Translations under genes and position numbers: made by a program | Shown here: positions 21,746 through 34,039 of the stretch, piece after piece | How the letters are laid out: each line of letters begins with the position of its first letter | Position numbering within the stretch: position 1 is the first letter of the stretch | Assembly: GCA_950295325.1 (NCBI GenBank) | Contig: OX485809.1 | Location: forward strand, 3,596,001-3,660,000 | Reading direction: 5' to 3' | Length of the DNA: 64,000 bases | From: Polytrichum commune | Lineage: Eukaryota > Streptophyta > Polytrichopsida > Polytrichales > Polytrichaceae | Notes under the pieces: model-generated | Told to the model about the DNA's origin: nothing | Database searches by the model: none | The model's input: the letters and a program-made list of their open reading frames with translations, nothing else

Positions 21746-24628
21746 TTTCCATATATATTGCTAATTTCATTAATCATATATAAACAGGAAATATACAGTA
21801 AATGTCAAGAATACACAGCGAAAAACTTTGAGAGTGCCACGTCAGCCCTAATAATATTATTAGGCCAACGCGGACCCTTTTTACTTCCTTTCCACCTTAT
21901 CCCTTCGTTGGGTCTTCCTTCACATGTGACATTAATCATCACGTTTTTATTATAACTAAGAGTATTTCTTTCACAAACTGAAACCAAGTTAATGCAACAA
22001 AACCAAAGTGAATCAATCCTCTCTCCTCCTCTTTCATGTCCTTCCCACCTTTACGCTTTCCTCTGGTCTTCCTTGCTCTCATATACATTCTGCTCATTGA
22101 AGTGTTGGTAAGTAGAGAGGCATGCAAGAGGTGATCAAATAACCAAGATAGTCTCGACACAGTTGACTAAAAACGGAGGTCACATAAATGTTTTAGTGCA
22201 TGAAGGCCCTAATATGGGTCTCTTGGATACGTAGGGGTTAAGGATGAATGGAATAGTGAAAGATAGTGGATGTTGAATTGTGGGGTCACAAGGGGACTGC
22301 ACCAATGATTTTGATTGCTTAATTGGATGAAATGTATTTTTGTATAATTTTTTGTAATATTAATGTGTAATGTCTTGCAACCTTATCAATGCTTGTTTCC
22401 ATCAAGGAGTCGCACATGTTCCCAACATTTTGGCACGTTTAGGTACTTGGTAGAATAATTTGATCTATGCGCGGATAATCTCATTGGATTAGCCTTACAA
22501 AGTGGCTTTGGAAGCAATCATCCCACTCAAGATATTTGAACCACTATTCAAATTCTCATTGATATGTTTATGTCACGAGGTGCTACATAATGTACTAGTT
22601 GTTGTGTTTGTACATAGGTCATGCTATGCCTCTACTTGATATTTCATTTTTGGAAAGCATATAATATATGCTTTTTGTCCATTGTATTGTTAAAGTTAGG
22701 TATCTATAATACTAGGTCATGCACCGAAATAAGTACAACTACCTTACCGTTCAACTTGTGTGTGGATCTTGACCACTTCAATCAAACTCTTGTCATCGTG
22801 CTAGCCGTTGGATTAGATCGGATAACTTAAGAGCGCATTGAAGACCATGTGCAACAAATGGGTACGTAGGTAGCGTTTCTACATCACATTACCATATAAG
22901 CTAAGTGGGTACACGGGTGTTGAAGGGTTACCTACCCCCCCCCCCCCCCTCTTCTCAAATAGCACACTTCTTGTCACGTACTCTATGTGTGTACCCTTGG
23001 CTATATGGTAGTAAGGTATGCAAGTGATATTTGGTTACTTTTCTTAATCAGATACCTTTATATTAATGGTAAATGGTGTGTGATTAGGTGAGAATCAAAG
23101 AACAAACATGATCAACACACATATTTAAAAGAGATCGGTCTATGTTGTCTTCAAATTTGATTCACTATTCCACACTCAATAGTGAACACAATTGGAAGGA
23201 CCTATGTATTTTAATTAAGGAATCAACAAAAAACATGCACATCCAATGATTAGAACTAAAATCAAGTGAAGTTCGATCTTCAATACGATTCTTGATTACG
23301 CTTCATTGTAGATTTGCAATTTTTGTTGTGTAAAACTAAGCGGTAGAAGTATAAGAACATTGAAAATGAACCAAATAACATCCACATACCTTAGACACAA
23401 GGGATGTAAATACAATCTTGATGCATTCTCACTTAGTTACTAAGGTCAATAATATTGTGGTTTTTCATAAGCATGAATCCCTTGACCATAGGAGAGAGAC
23501 CAAAGATTATCTCTCCTCCCCCGTGCTTCTTCACATGTCCAAGGCAATATTTTACTTTCTATAATCCAATGTAACAAAAATACTCTATTCATGGTTTTTG
23601 CTTTCAGTTCTTATCTTGGTTACTACAGTTCCATTGCTAGTGACATTGAGTCTTATCATCTTCTTGCATCATCTATCATATAGAATACTTACTTGAGAGC
23701 AACCTCCTCAAAGTCATGCCAATCTTGTTATTTATTAGCTCAACCCAAGAGCGAAAACTCTTAATCTGTTGGCTTTGTCCCATATCATGCGATAGAGGCA
23801 TTGTGGAAACAATCTTTGAGTGGCAATAGGGCCCAAGTAATGCATGTAAGAACTTAATGGATAAGGTTTGGTAAAGCTCAGTGGAAGCTCAATGAAAATT
23901 TCAATTTTATATGAAAAGAGATAGTAATTAAAAATACTTATTTAAAAAATATTATCTTTAGGACAAAGCCTCTTATGGCAAAGCCATATTCAATTTTATT
24001 TTATTTTCTTTCCCGCCCATAAATTTATCCTTGAGTGAATGTATGTAGATGAATGTAGATACTGGATACTAATGTGGATGAAATTAAATTAACTTTTACT
24101 CTTAACATAAGGCATTGTGTATGTGTTTGTGTGTGTGTTGGGGGGGGGGGGGGGGGGAGCTATAGACAAGGAGAGGCCAAAAACCAACATTTATTACTCA
24201 TAAACCATCATATTACGTCACAAGCTTTCATTCTCCTTAACGTACTGCAACACAACAACTTTCAACCAATGGGTAGAGCCTTACATGTGTAGCAACTTGT
24301 TTAAACATTCATAAAAATAACAACTTTAACATTGGTAATTTCGTACCTAATTGGTACATGATACTTGTCCTAGGACATTAAACACACAATTGGTATGAGA
24401 CAAATACACTAAATGTGTGATTGAATGTGATTGATCCACATTACTTGTGTTGCAATAACCGGGTGGCAATCTAGAGAAGGTGTCACATGTCACTTGGTTC
24501 TACATGACACATCACAAAAACCACTCTAATAACCTAGCACACCAATTTGGCCACATGAAATCACACATTTAGTGTAGCAATTAGTCCAATCAAGGTTGTT
24601 GTCGATCCAATTTGATCAAAATTGTTTA
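21746..24628. other. Intergenic, no gene seen
   Basis: AT-rich. It contains a run of 16 C at 22935-22950 and, after a GT-rich stretch, a run of 18 G at 24140-24157. No supported gene. Confidence 0.5.
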
Positions 24629-24636
24629 TGGAGTTT

Positions 24637-25187
24637 CACGGGTAGATCACTTAGTGCATTTTAAAAACGACGCGTGGGATAATATAGAGAGGATTAAAAT
24701 CATTTGAAATAAAAATTATAAAGGAATTCCAAATAACGAAGGGGCCATTAAATGTAGACAATCCCATTATAAGTAAGTTAGATGGACATAAAACGTGGGC
24801 CATTATTTAAAAAAAAATTTAATATAGGGGCTGAAGATAAGGATCCTAGAAGGTATGTTTAGTATGGTATGTAAATGGGTTTAGGACTCACGGGGATGGA
24901 TGATAATCGGGATTTCCATCTATCCAAAAATGAATGAAAAGAGAACGCGCCGTCGTTGGGGTCGTCTTCTCCACGCCCGTTTATTACTTAAAAGGAATAT
25001 AGAGTACAAAAAATTGCAGTGACTTGGACAATATAAGTAATGGAAGGGTGCAAACAAATGGGCCATTTTTTAAATTTAAGTAATTACAGGGAGGCTTTAA
25101 TTCAACCCTTGAAGGTAAATAGCCCCAAAACAAAAAACCCCCAGCCGCACGTGATGCACAAAAATGCCTTAGAGTGATCTACCCGTG
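24637..25187. mobile_element. 551-bp non-autonomous element with 8-bp target duplication
   Basis: TGGAGTTT occurs directly outside both ends (24629-24636 and 25188-25195). The inverted ends are identical for 15 bases (CACGGGTAGATCACT) and then diverge with GCATTTT shared slightly further in. The interior is AT-rich and has no coding capacity. An 8-bp duplication is typical of hAT elements, so this is probably a hAT-type MITE; its ends differ from those of the element at 5260-6881. Confidence 0.85.
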
Positions 25188-25195
25188 TGGAGTTT

Positions 25196-27640
25196 GAAGC
25201 GCTACTTGCAATAAGGCCACAACCCTTACAAGACATGGAATTGAGTGCCTCTAAAACCACAACAATGGTCATTGTTATGAATTAACGAGGCTAGAAAATG
25301 TCTTGCCCTTGAAGTTGGACCCCACTGATCTTGTGGAGATAGTGGAGCCGGGCTAGTAAAAAATTGTCCCCAATTGTGGTGAATTCCATTCCAATTGGGT
25401 CCGGGTTGGGTCCCTAACGAATTCAAATTCTCCAACGTTAAATTTCCAATTGATTGCGTTATCAACTTAGGTAAGTAAGATTGGTGGTGGATCAACTCCC
25501 TTCATAAACCAAAACATGGATATCATTTCAAATACTTATTTAAGGTGTGTCTTGAATTGCATAAGGGAGACACCCTATGTGTTCCTTTCCTTAGGTGGAG
25601 CCTAAGAGCATCATATGTGTTCCTTTCCTTAGGTGGAGCCTAAGAGCATCAAAGCCAATCAATTTTGGCCTATCCACTAATCTTGAACATGAAAGGGCAA
25701 CAATCTCATCAAGGGCCATTATTAATGGTTATTGCCGTAGGGTGTTGTCTAGTTCGACACAAGACAATTATTTTGGTGGAAAATTGACATATTTCGTGTA
25801 CACATTGGTCATTCAAACACGTAGAATTCGTTTTCGTCAGTCAATTTGTTGAACCAGACAACATCGCTATGGTGTCGGTTGTTGTACAAAGTTCAAATCA
25901 TAGGTAATAGAAAGTATTCTATTTCCATTTATCCTCGGAAACACTTGGCATTACAATGTAAGGTAGGTGGTGCTAAAACCGGCACTTTAAGCATGAAGTG
26001 TATATGTTGTTATTAGGTTGATAAAGTTTTAGATGTCCCTTGTTAGCAATTGTAAAAGGGGATATCAAAATGCAATCAAAACATAATCCGTATGCGAAAA
26101 GTTAGAAGGGTTCAAAATTTCATTGGTAGATAAATCCTAGTGACAATGCTCAAAATTGAAGTCTTTAGTGCCCTTCAAATGGGTTTTGGGACTTCAAAAA
26201 ATACCTCAAGGAAAACAACCCTTCAAAACATAATCCTCATGTCTAAGTGCTCCCGTCACTTGAAGTGCTGGATAAATAGTGCCCTTCAAGTACTGTTCAT
26301 CATCTCACTGTTCGGTGCATACTGCTTATCTGTTCGTTCATCATATCACTGTTCAGTGCAGCTTACCCTAAAACTCAAAACCCAAAACTCTACACCCTAA
26401 ACTCACCTGGACAGTTGCTCAGTTGTTGAAGGCTAGTGAAGTTGTGGTTGCCTATAATGTAAAATTTTAGGGTGTTGGTTATAACATACTCTCTACTCTT
26501 ATGCATATTTTCAAAATGGTCATAATCATAAACCACCCGAAATTGGATGAGAGGGGATTATCTACAAATATATCGCCCATTCTTCCAATGAAACCCTAAA
26601 ATAAAATACAAATGAAGGTTATTTTTTGAAGTTCGTTTGACACCAAAATTATTTGAGATACTTGAATGATTCACAAACCTATAAGTGGTCAAGTTGCAAC
26701 AATCCCCACTCGGCCCCAATACTAATCATGCATTGATTCATGCGAAAAGCATGCCCCATGTAGTCTTGTAGGCATTGCTTTCAAATGTGCCTCAATAATT
26801 GATTCCATCATCAAACCATAACCCAAAAATCGATTTCCAAGACATTACCGATCGATGGCTGAATGAAGGTTACATTGGATTATTGTTTCTCTCACACCAC
26901 AAGTGTTTTGTGCATGTGAGCTTTAAGCATATAACCTTGAGAGATGCAAATGTCCTCTCCAACGCATCATAGATGGGCCACCCTGACAGACTCAACACGA
27001 AACTGTGGATTCGGGAACGTCTCGACACTCAAAAACATCATTTTGAATCAAATTTTTTCCATTTCATCTGGATTTTCGAAGTCATAATATTTCAAACACG
27101 TATTGTGGATGTGCCTCCATTTGGTTGTTGGCTTGATTGGAAACCATGTAACATATATTTTGTATTCATTATATCCTTGATATTAGGGTGTTCATAACAG
27201 GTCACATACCAAAATAGGTGTGCACCCACCATAGATTGTGTCATATATAAAAACATACAAAGGAATCCTACTAATGCTCCAAAGATTGTGAGGCATTTGT
27301 TGCGATCGTGCTATCATCATGCCCAAGATCCAACGGATCACATTCACAATCACAAGATAATAACTGACATACATTAGCTCCAGCAAAATGGCCTATTTAA
27401 GTCACCTACACTTTACCCTCAAGCACCCAAGGAACCCATAACAGGCTTTTCAAATATTGTTTATATATATTAGAGCTACCTGGGGGTCTGTGAAGATGTT
27501 TTGCCAACAAAAGCCTTATCTCAGATTACTCATTACACCTACTATACTTTTCCAATTGGTCTAATACATAACCAGTTGGTCAAATGTTTTGAATATGAAC
27601 AAGAACCAAAAACTCGAATACATACAAATATGCCAAGACG
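25196..27640. other. Intergenic, no gene seen
   Basis: AT-rich with a 38-bp tandem duplication (25576-25651) and a short imperfect repeat of ACTGTTC(A/G)GTGCA near 26310-26360. No coding region supported. Confidence 0.5.
25576..25651. repeat. 38-bp exact tandem duplication
   Basis: Two adjacent copies beginning TATGTGTTCCTTTCC, at 25576 and 25614. Confidence 0.9.
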
Positions 27641-28110
27641 GAGGAGTAATAACAGGCCAAAGTGAGAATTCTCTTCCTCTAAATGATTCACATAGGCCCT
27701 GCCAATTATGTTCACCTAAAATGGTGAGTACATACTCCCATCTCATTGTCAAACATGTCTTTCTAGTGTCATGTACAACTCAAATATAGGCATCTGATTA
27801 AAAAGAGTGACCACACAAGATCCACATACCTTGCAGAACAAGAAAGTGGAAGCCGATGCAATGACACCATATTCTAAAATAAGACAGCCCATTGAATTTC
27901 CATACCTTAGCATCCATAGCTGACACCACAAGGTCTCAAGAAACAATGCAACAAATGTGCCTCCAATTTTCTTGTCACAGACGAGCATACTGTCATGATG
28001 TTGGGAGACTAATAATAAATGTACACCCATGTTATAAAGCGTGGGATTTACACGCAATAATGATTGAAGAAAGGGGGTCTATTTTGGCCCCAGTACAAAA
28101 GAATTAACAG
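27640..28110 (-). pseudogene. Decayed coding-like repeat with PPR-like segment
   Basis: The minus-strand frame 28057-27749 has spacing reminiscent of a pentatricopeptide unit (GGTFVALFLETLW ... ILEYGV ... KVCGSCVVTLFNQMP; compare the AKCGS...VFxxMP pattern of plant PPR proteins). It then runs into a region (27640-27750) that resembles the fragments at 30640-30880 and 36760-37000. Stops and substitutions make it non-functional. The PPR assignment is by pattern only. Confidence 0.4.
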
Positions 28111-28114
28111 AGAC

Positions 28115-28440
28115 ATACAAACATGCAGCTGTCTTTAAAAACTTCGATCCAAGTGGAGATCTCGGACACATTCTAAAATGGAACTATGATGAACCCATTG
28201 AATTCCATACTCTGAATTCAAACCTCACCAGAACCTTAAGCAATCATGGTCTTGAGACATGATGTAACAATGTGCCTTCAAAAATGTGTCACAAAACACA
28301 TACTTTTAATGTGTCGGTAAGACTAATATTTGTACATCCATGTTATAAAACCGGCGGATTTACATACAATAGTGGTTGAAGAAGGGGAAAGAGGGGTCTA
28401 TTTTGGCCCCCGGTACAAAAGAATTTGGTCTGCACTCGGC
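28115..28440 (-). repeat. Diverged second copy of the 27780-28110 repeat
   Basis: Shares with 27780-28110 a colinear series of blocks: CATTCTAAAAT, CCCATTGAATT, GTCTTGAGA, ATGTTATAAA, and GGGGTCTATTTTGGCCCC followed by GTACAAAAGAATT. This places the end of the WEE1 frame inside the repeat. Confidence 0.65.
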
Positions 28441-31400
28441 CTCTTATCGGGGTTAGGGTTCAACATTGACTTGATGAGGCGTCCGAGAAGTGACGACCGG
28501 TGGGATGGCAATTTGATCATACCTTCCCGAGCTGGCCCCGATCGCGGTAACTGGGAGCCCGTGGCCCACTCGTAGGCCATGGCACCAAAACTGTAAATAT
28601 CTGCTTTCGAGGTTGGTTCTTGCTCTTGTAGAAGCTCAGGGGCCACGTACCCACCATCACCTTCTTCCCATTCCCATAAATTGCATGGCACCGCTAGGCC
28701 AAAGTCACCTATTTTCAAAATCCCTGAACACACAGAAAAACAAAAACAAAAAAACCTCAAAATCTTCACACTAATAGGTACTTTTCTCAAAATGGAAGCA
28801 ACTGATGTTCAAGCTTGACTTAAGGTAGATGGGGTCTTAAGTCTGATTCGTTCAACATTGAATTATTTCATAATTCAAGCTTTTAGGTCTTGCAGCTATA
28901 AAAGAGAAACAAAAGAAAGAAAGTTCAACTGTATGTTTGGTAGGCATGGATAAAATTTACAACAGATTTTCTAAGCCTCAATAAGGCATGCTTTATTGCA
29001 CTGGAACTTGCATGTTTGTTACATTGAGTATTTGTGTGGATACTCTAAGTTGATAACAAGAGGTTGAATGAGGATATTTACCTTGGCCATCTATAAAAAT
29101 ATTTTCTGGCTTTATATCGAGATGAAGCACACCCTGACTATGTATGTGCTTCAAACCTGATGCAATCTGTTCTATATAGTCCCATACCTGCCAAAATTTC
29201 ACATTCACAAAATCAGTTCTAAGTGAAAACATATCAAAGTGCATACAACAGAGTTGGTGTGTGAGCTTATTGTTCAGTGTGAAGTATGTTTTTACATCAT
29301 AGTATTGAAGGCAGTTGGAAAGAAAGTACAATCCAAACTTCAGTTATATATTATTTTGTACATCAAGCTGCAAAACCTACCTGATGTTCATCAAGGGGCT
29401 TTTTAAGCGAATCGAGGAACATCCGAAGATTTCCGGCCTCACAAAGCTCCATCTGTATATAGAAATGGGAGTCTTGCTGCCAACCCCTGAAATAATTCAC
29501 CACATTTGGATGCTCTGCCAAGCATGCTACACTTTGGATCTCACGCATATATCGATCTCTATCTTCCCGACTGTAAAACTCCCGCTTACTCATTTTCACA
29601 GCACAAAGTGTACCACCTCGTCTATCTCGTGCTTCATACACCTGCCAGTAGGATACAAAATTTCCTTGTATGTCAGCAAAGAAAATGGTCTCAAGCAACA
29701 CAATTAAGATAAATACATGCTTTATTATCTTGAAATGCAATGAACCTATAGATCTCCATATACAAATACCACAAGTGAGTGACCCAGGAATTTTCAAAGC
29801 TCTCAAACTTGAATTTTGGTCCGGAGTTGGTTGTTTTTTATACAAGAATTTCTCTGTTCCATAAGTTTTCAGTGCATACTTGGAGGCAGTGTGAAGGTTT
29901 GAACAAAGAACATTCTATATCATTTCATTGGAGGTCAAAGTCATTTTGGCATGCCAAGGGGTGCTAAAATGAGTTTGGCACTCAGCGAAACGAAATAGGT
30001 TGCTGTTCATTCAAAATTCAACCTCCAAGCATGCACCACAAGTGAAAGAAATTATTGATATTGCATGCAAATCAATCAATGAATAGTCCCAATGAGTTGA
30101 AGGATAACTCCCATGTTCTAATTCCCTACATATTTGAAAAACTTGTCCATAACATATGAGCACTTTCTGTGAACAAACTCATGAAAGGATAAAATTGTAC
30201 TCATAGTTCACATTACATTTTGCAACACTATCAAAAGTGTTATTGCCCACAATTAGCAGTCGATGTAAAGACATTTCAATATCATGTCATAGCCAGGTTT
30301 TGATTGAAAAAAATGAGAAAAAAATGAGAAATATGTGACACACAAAGATAGTAAATGTGGTCTATCTTAACATGTTCCCGAAGAAAATGTCGGAGTCAAA
30401 ATAGTCTACGTGAAGTATCTCACCGTGCTAAAGGAGCCATGTCCAATCTCACGAAGGTATTCAAAGTGCTTGTCAAACATAAAAATGCTGGCTGTTCGCT
30501 TCAAGTGTGTTGTGAGTAACAGCTTGGTATCTCGCAGACTTTGTTGCCTACACAGTTGTTTTCTCCTGCAAAATGAGATGAGAATTGTCTCGACCAGTTA
30601 GCAATTAAGATACCCGCAGATTGCCGTTCCAAGTTCCAGAATCAGAGTTTCACGAAACAGTAAAGTTATAAAAGATCAAAGTGAAAGATTCTCTCTCTTT
30701 GAGTGATCGATAGGCTTTTCCAATTGTAGTGTCAAATATTGAACCTAGAATGGTTAGCATATTTTGAGCACGAAGTCCCATCTCATCATCACACATGATA
30801 CCTTTTTGGAGTGCATTTATAACAAGTAGTCGTGCCACATAACCAGATCCAGGAATCTTGGGGTCAAGAACGCCCCTTAATGGACCTTACCTGCAGACTC
30901 AAGATTGGACCCAAGCTTGGGCTTGGTTTCTCAAACTAGGGGGGGTTATTTTCTTGAAATGAGGCCAACAAGATTTGGTGGGAAAGTGGTGGACACAAGT
31001 GCCATTTCAATTTTTCATACATTGTATTTGGACCATCCCGAAAACACCTTGGGTCCAAAAAAATTTGCTTGCAACCTTTAAGATCGCTCTGTTTTGGTGC
31101 TTCATTGGTCTAGGACCTTAGTGCTAGCCCATCCAGTCTATGAGACTTTTAGAAAGAGAATAATAGCACTTACTTGACGAGTGGAGTACTTGGGCACTCC
31201 AAGAAAGGTGATTTAATTGTTGATCTAGGTGTGGTAGGGGGAGATTGAAGTTCATCGCACACAATGCTCGGAGGTGATTGAGGTTCATCTTCAACACTGC
31301 AGAATGTATCTTGCACACTTTGAAGCCTTTCCGCCACAAACGCTTCCTCTTGGTTTTCATTTGAATCCAAACCATCATTGCTGCTCTTGATCTTTGATTC

Positions 31401-31819
31401 GCCTTGACAAACCCACCAATTTATGAGCTTCAATTCAATTTGGCAACATAAGACATCCAATTCTAAATGATCTGATTATAAACCAACTTCTGTACACCCA
31501 ATATTTCACAACTAACTGTGCACATGCTCTCTGTGTGCCAATTAGTCAAATAAAAGTTCAAAAATAAAGGACAGTGGTGATTAATCAACCTCTCTGTGCC
31601 AAGAACGTGTTCGTATGCCAAATTCTTCAACCATTTCTCCATTATTTGAACCCAAAGGTGTTACTGGTGAAGCGCTCGTCAACAAAAAGTCATCCTCTCC
31701 TGCACAAGGGCGCTCGGCTTGAAGAGTACTGGTCTCTCGAGCATAGGGAACAAGGCTCCCTGATGTTTTTCGTGGGGGTAAATTCAACGGTGGCAAGGAT
31801 GACATTTGTTCCCAAGTTC
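28398..31819 (-). CDS. WEE1: WEE1/MYT1-type protein kinase (CDK-inhibitory), 5' exons unresolved
   Basis: Minus-strand exons: 31819-31590, about 31410-31174 (acceptor uncertain), 30565-30424, 29641-29381, 29187-29082 and 28723-28398; phases agree from 31174 onward. The kinase domain begins REIGHGSFSTVYEARD, with Lys in LCAVKMS, catalytic loop HLDIKPEN, KIGDFG, and EGDGGYVAPELL in the activation segment, the Wee1/Myt1-like EGDxxY pattern. The upstream exons encode a Ser/Pro-rich regulatory region (SPPTTPRSTIKSP). In this family the enzyme phosphorylates CDK in the nucleus and delays mitosis, notably after DNA damage. No start codon was found; more 5' exons probably lie in 31820-35400. The last codons (after RPSADQIL) lie in a local repeat, so the tail may be altered. 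Confidence 0.8.
30640..30880 (-). pseudogene. Coding-like fragment of unknown origin inside a WEE1 intron
   Basis: Between the WEE1 exons at 30424-30565 and 31174, the minus strand is open from about 30885 to 30650 and encodes roughly 78 residues of ordinary protein composition (IPGSGYVARLLVINALQKG, then DDEMGLRAQNMLTILG). No family recognised. Weakly similar, stop-containing copies lie at 27640-27750 and 36760-37000. It is not needed for WEE1, whose flanking exons join in frame. Confidence 0.45.
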
Positions 31820-33880
31820 CTGAATGTAACCAAGAAAAAACTAAGATAAGTTGTGGTATATAGTCAATTACAAGAACCCAAATGAAAAAATTGACTTTCA
31901 AGGCCACAACTATAAGAATGATTGAACCTCTGTATTTATATTCACAGTACACATTAACTAACCTAGAATGTTCTAAAATGATGTAGAAAGTTATGGAATT
32001 TTCCACAAAGGCAAAGCGACGTACAAAAGATGCAGAAACAAAAATATGAGATGTGTTTTATAAATTCAACATTGCTTAGCCATACTAAGTCCAGAGAGCA
32101 ACATGAAAAACATGCAGCATTTACTACAATCAATTATTTGCCAATTAGAGAACCAACAACAGCCACTTTTTACCTTTCAGATCAATCACCCTCATATTCT
32201 TCATCCCTCGCAGTCCTTTATACGCTCAAACCTCACTGGTTGATAACACAAGCCAAAGAATTAAGCACAACTACCCTACATGTGGGTCAGATTAGGAGTA
32301 ACTTATTTACATTTTGCATTTTTAAAACAGTGACACATGTCATCCCGTGACATGTTCTAACATCTTAAGACATGACTTCAAAATTCAATTTAGGCAGAGA
32401 TATGCCCAATCAGCCCAGAACATACAGTATTTGAAACAGTATTTTATACTGTGCAACATGATCAATACACCATTGTACATTGAATACCTGCTTTGAGGAA
32501 GGTGGCTTATTTAGGATCTCTGAAGAAGATTGTCAACTCCTGATTTATGCAGAACATTACTCTCTTCTGGTAGGGTCCATTTCTATAAGACCAATTCCAA
32601 TACAAAAATGTCAGTACACTAACCTCAACTGCACCCACATACTAGATGTAGAAATACACTGGAAGCAAATATCATCAAAACAATACAGAAAAACTAACAA
32701 ATAATTGGCCACACAGAGGTAGTTGTTGCCATGGTCAGCCCTATAAGTAGTGGAATCTGTCTCTGTTGTTTTTGTTCATAATTACCACAAGGTGTCTAGT
32801 AAATATACAAGAGATATTTTTGAGCACACAAAACTTGTAGTGTACCCACTGAGTATCCCATTGCTACCTAAAGCCTCAATATATGTCTATATTTACAACA
32901 GGAACGCCCCCAATGCGTCCAGTCAAGAATTAAGACAAAAGTGGTTGCACTTGAATGCCAATATGACAATTCTTATCCAACAAATGCATCAATTTCTAAG
33001 AACGAAAAAGACGTCCCCTTCAAATGTCCATCAATCTGATTTTGCATATATTGAATCACAAATCTCTGTTCAGTAAATCAACTCAGTAACAGAAGGATAA
33101 TCTAAAATGGTAGGGTGCTTGAAAACAGGTCAATTCAGAGTAGCTTGTAGAAAAGTCCATGAGACTATTGAACATTCAGACTGATTGCTCACATTCACAA
33201 GTGAACTCTAAACGGGATTTATTTCCACTAATGACAACATTACACACACTGCTGTAATAAGCACTGTGCACAAATACTAGAAATCCTTCATCGATTGAAC
33301 AGTACCAATAAATAATCAGTCAGTGAATTCAAGAATTCTTGAAGCAAACCATGGAGATGGAACTCAGTATGTATTAAATAACCTATTTACCTTTCAGTGT
33401 TCACAAATCTCTGAATTCTCTAGCCAGGTAAACAATTGCATTCGATTCATTTTCCAGCCGATAAACATTCTCTGCAAAATCAAGAAACCCAGCAAACAGC
33501 TCCTGAGACTCTTGTTATAGGAGTTATCATAGATAGAAACATAAATATGTAACCACACCTAAATTCTACCAGGCCAAGAGCAATATCTGACCCCTAACAT
33601 TCTGATTAGCACAAAGGGGTGTCTCCTGTAGGGGCCGCAGCAAATGCAAGATTAAATCCTAATTTCCACCTCGCAAAACTTTTGGATCTCTGTGGGCTCC
33701 AGATATACTAAAGAGGAAACGATTCCTTGTTGGCGTGGCCGACAAGGAACAAATCCACATTCCTTCTATTCCCAGAAAGTAAAGAATTGTACTCCCCCCA
33801 GAGAAACCGCCACATCCATAACCCAAAATAGATGCGACATGCGAAAATGAAAGGTATCACACCTGATTTTTCAAGCTTCG
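31820..33880. other. Probable WEE1 5' introns; no exon recognised
   Basis: AT-rich, with many stops on both strands. The first WEE1 exons should lie here or beyond, but I could not identify any. A 30-bp motif (AATTCTCAAAGGCTTCTTG) is tandemly repeated near 33921-33980. Confidence 0.4.
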
Positions 33881-34039
33881 AAATTCTTACTATCGCAGCT
33901 CTTCCATTGACCCACTACCGAAATTCTCAAAGGCTTCTTGTTCCTACCAAAATTCTCAAAGTCTTCTTGTTCCTACCGAAAGAGCAGCCTTCCTTTCAAA
34001 GTGAACAGAAAAACCCTAATTTCTCAACAGAAGAATGCC

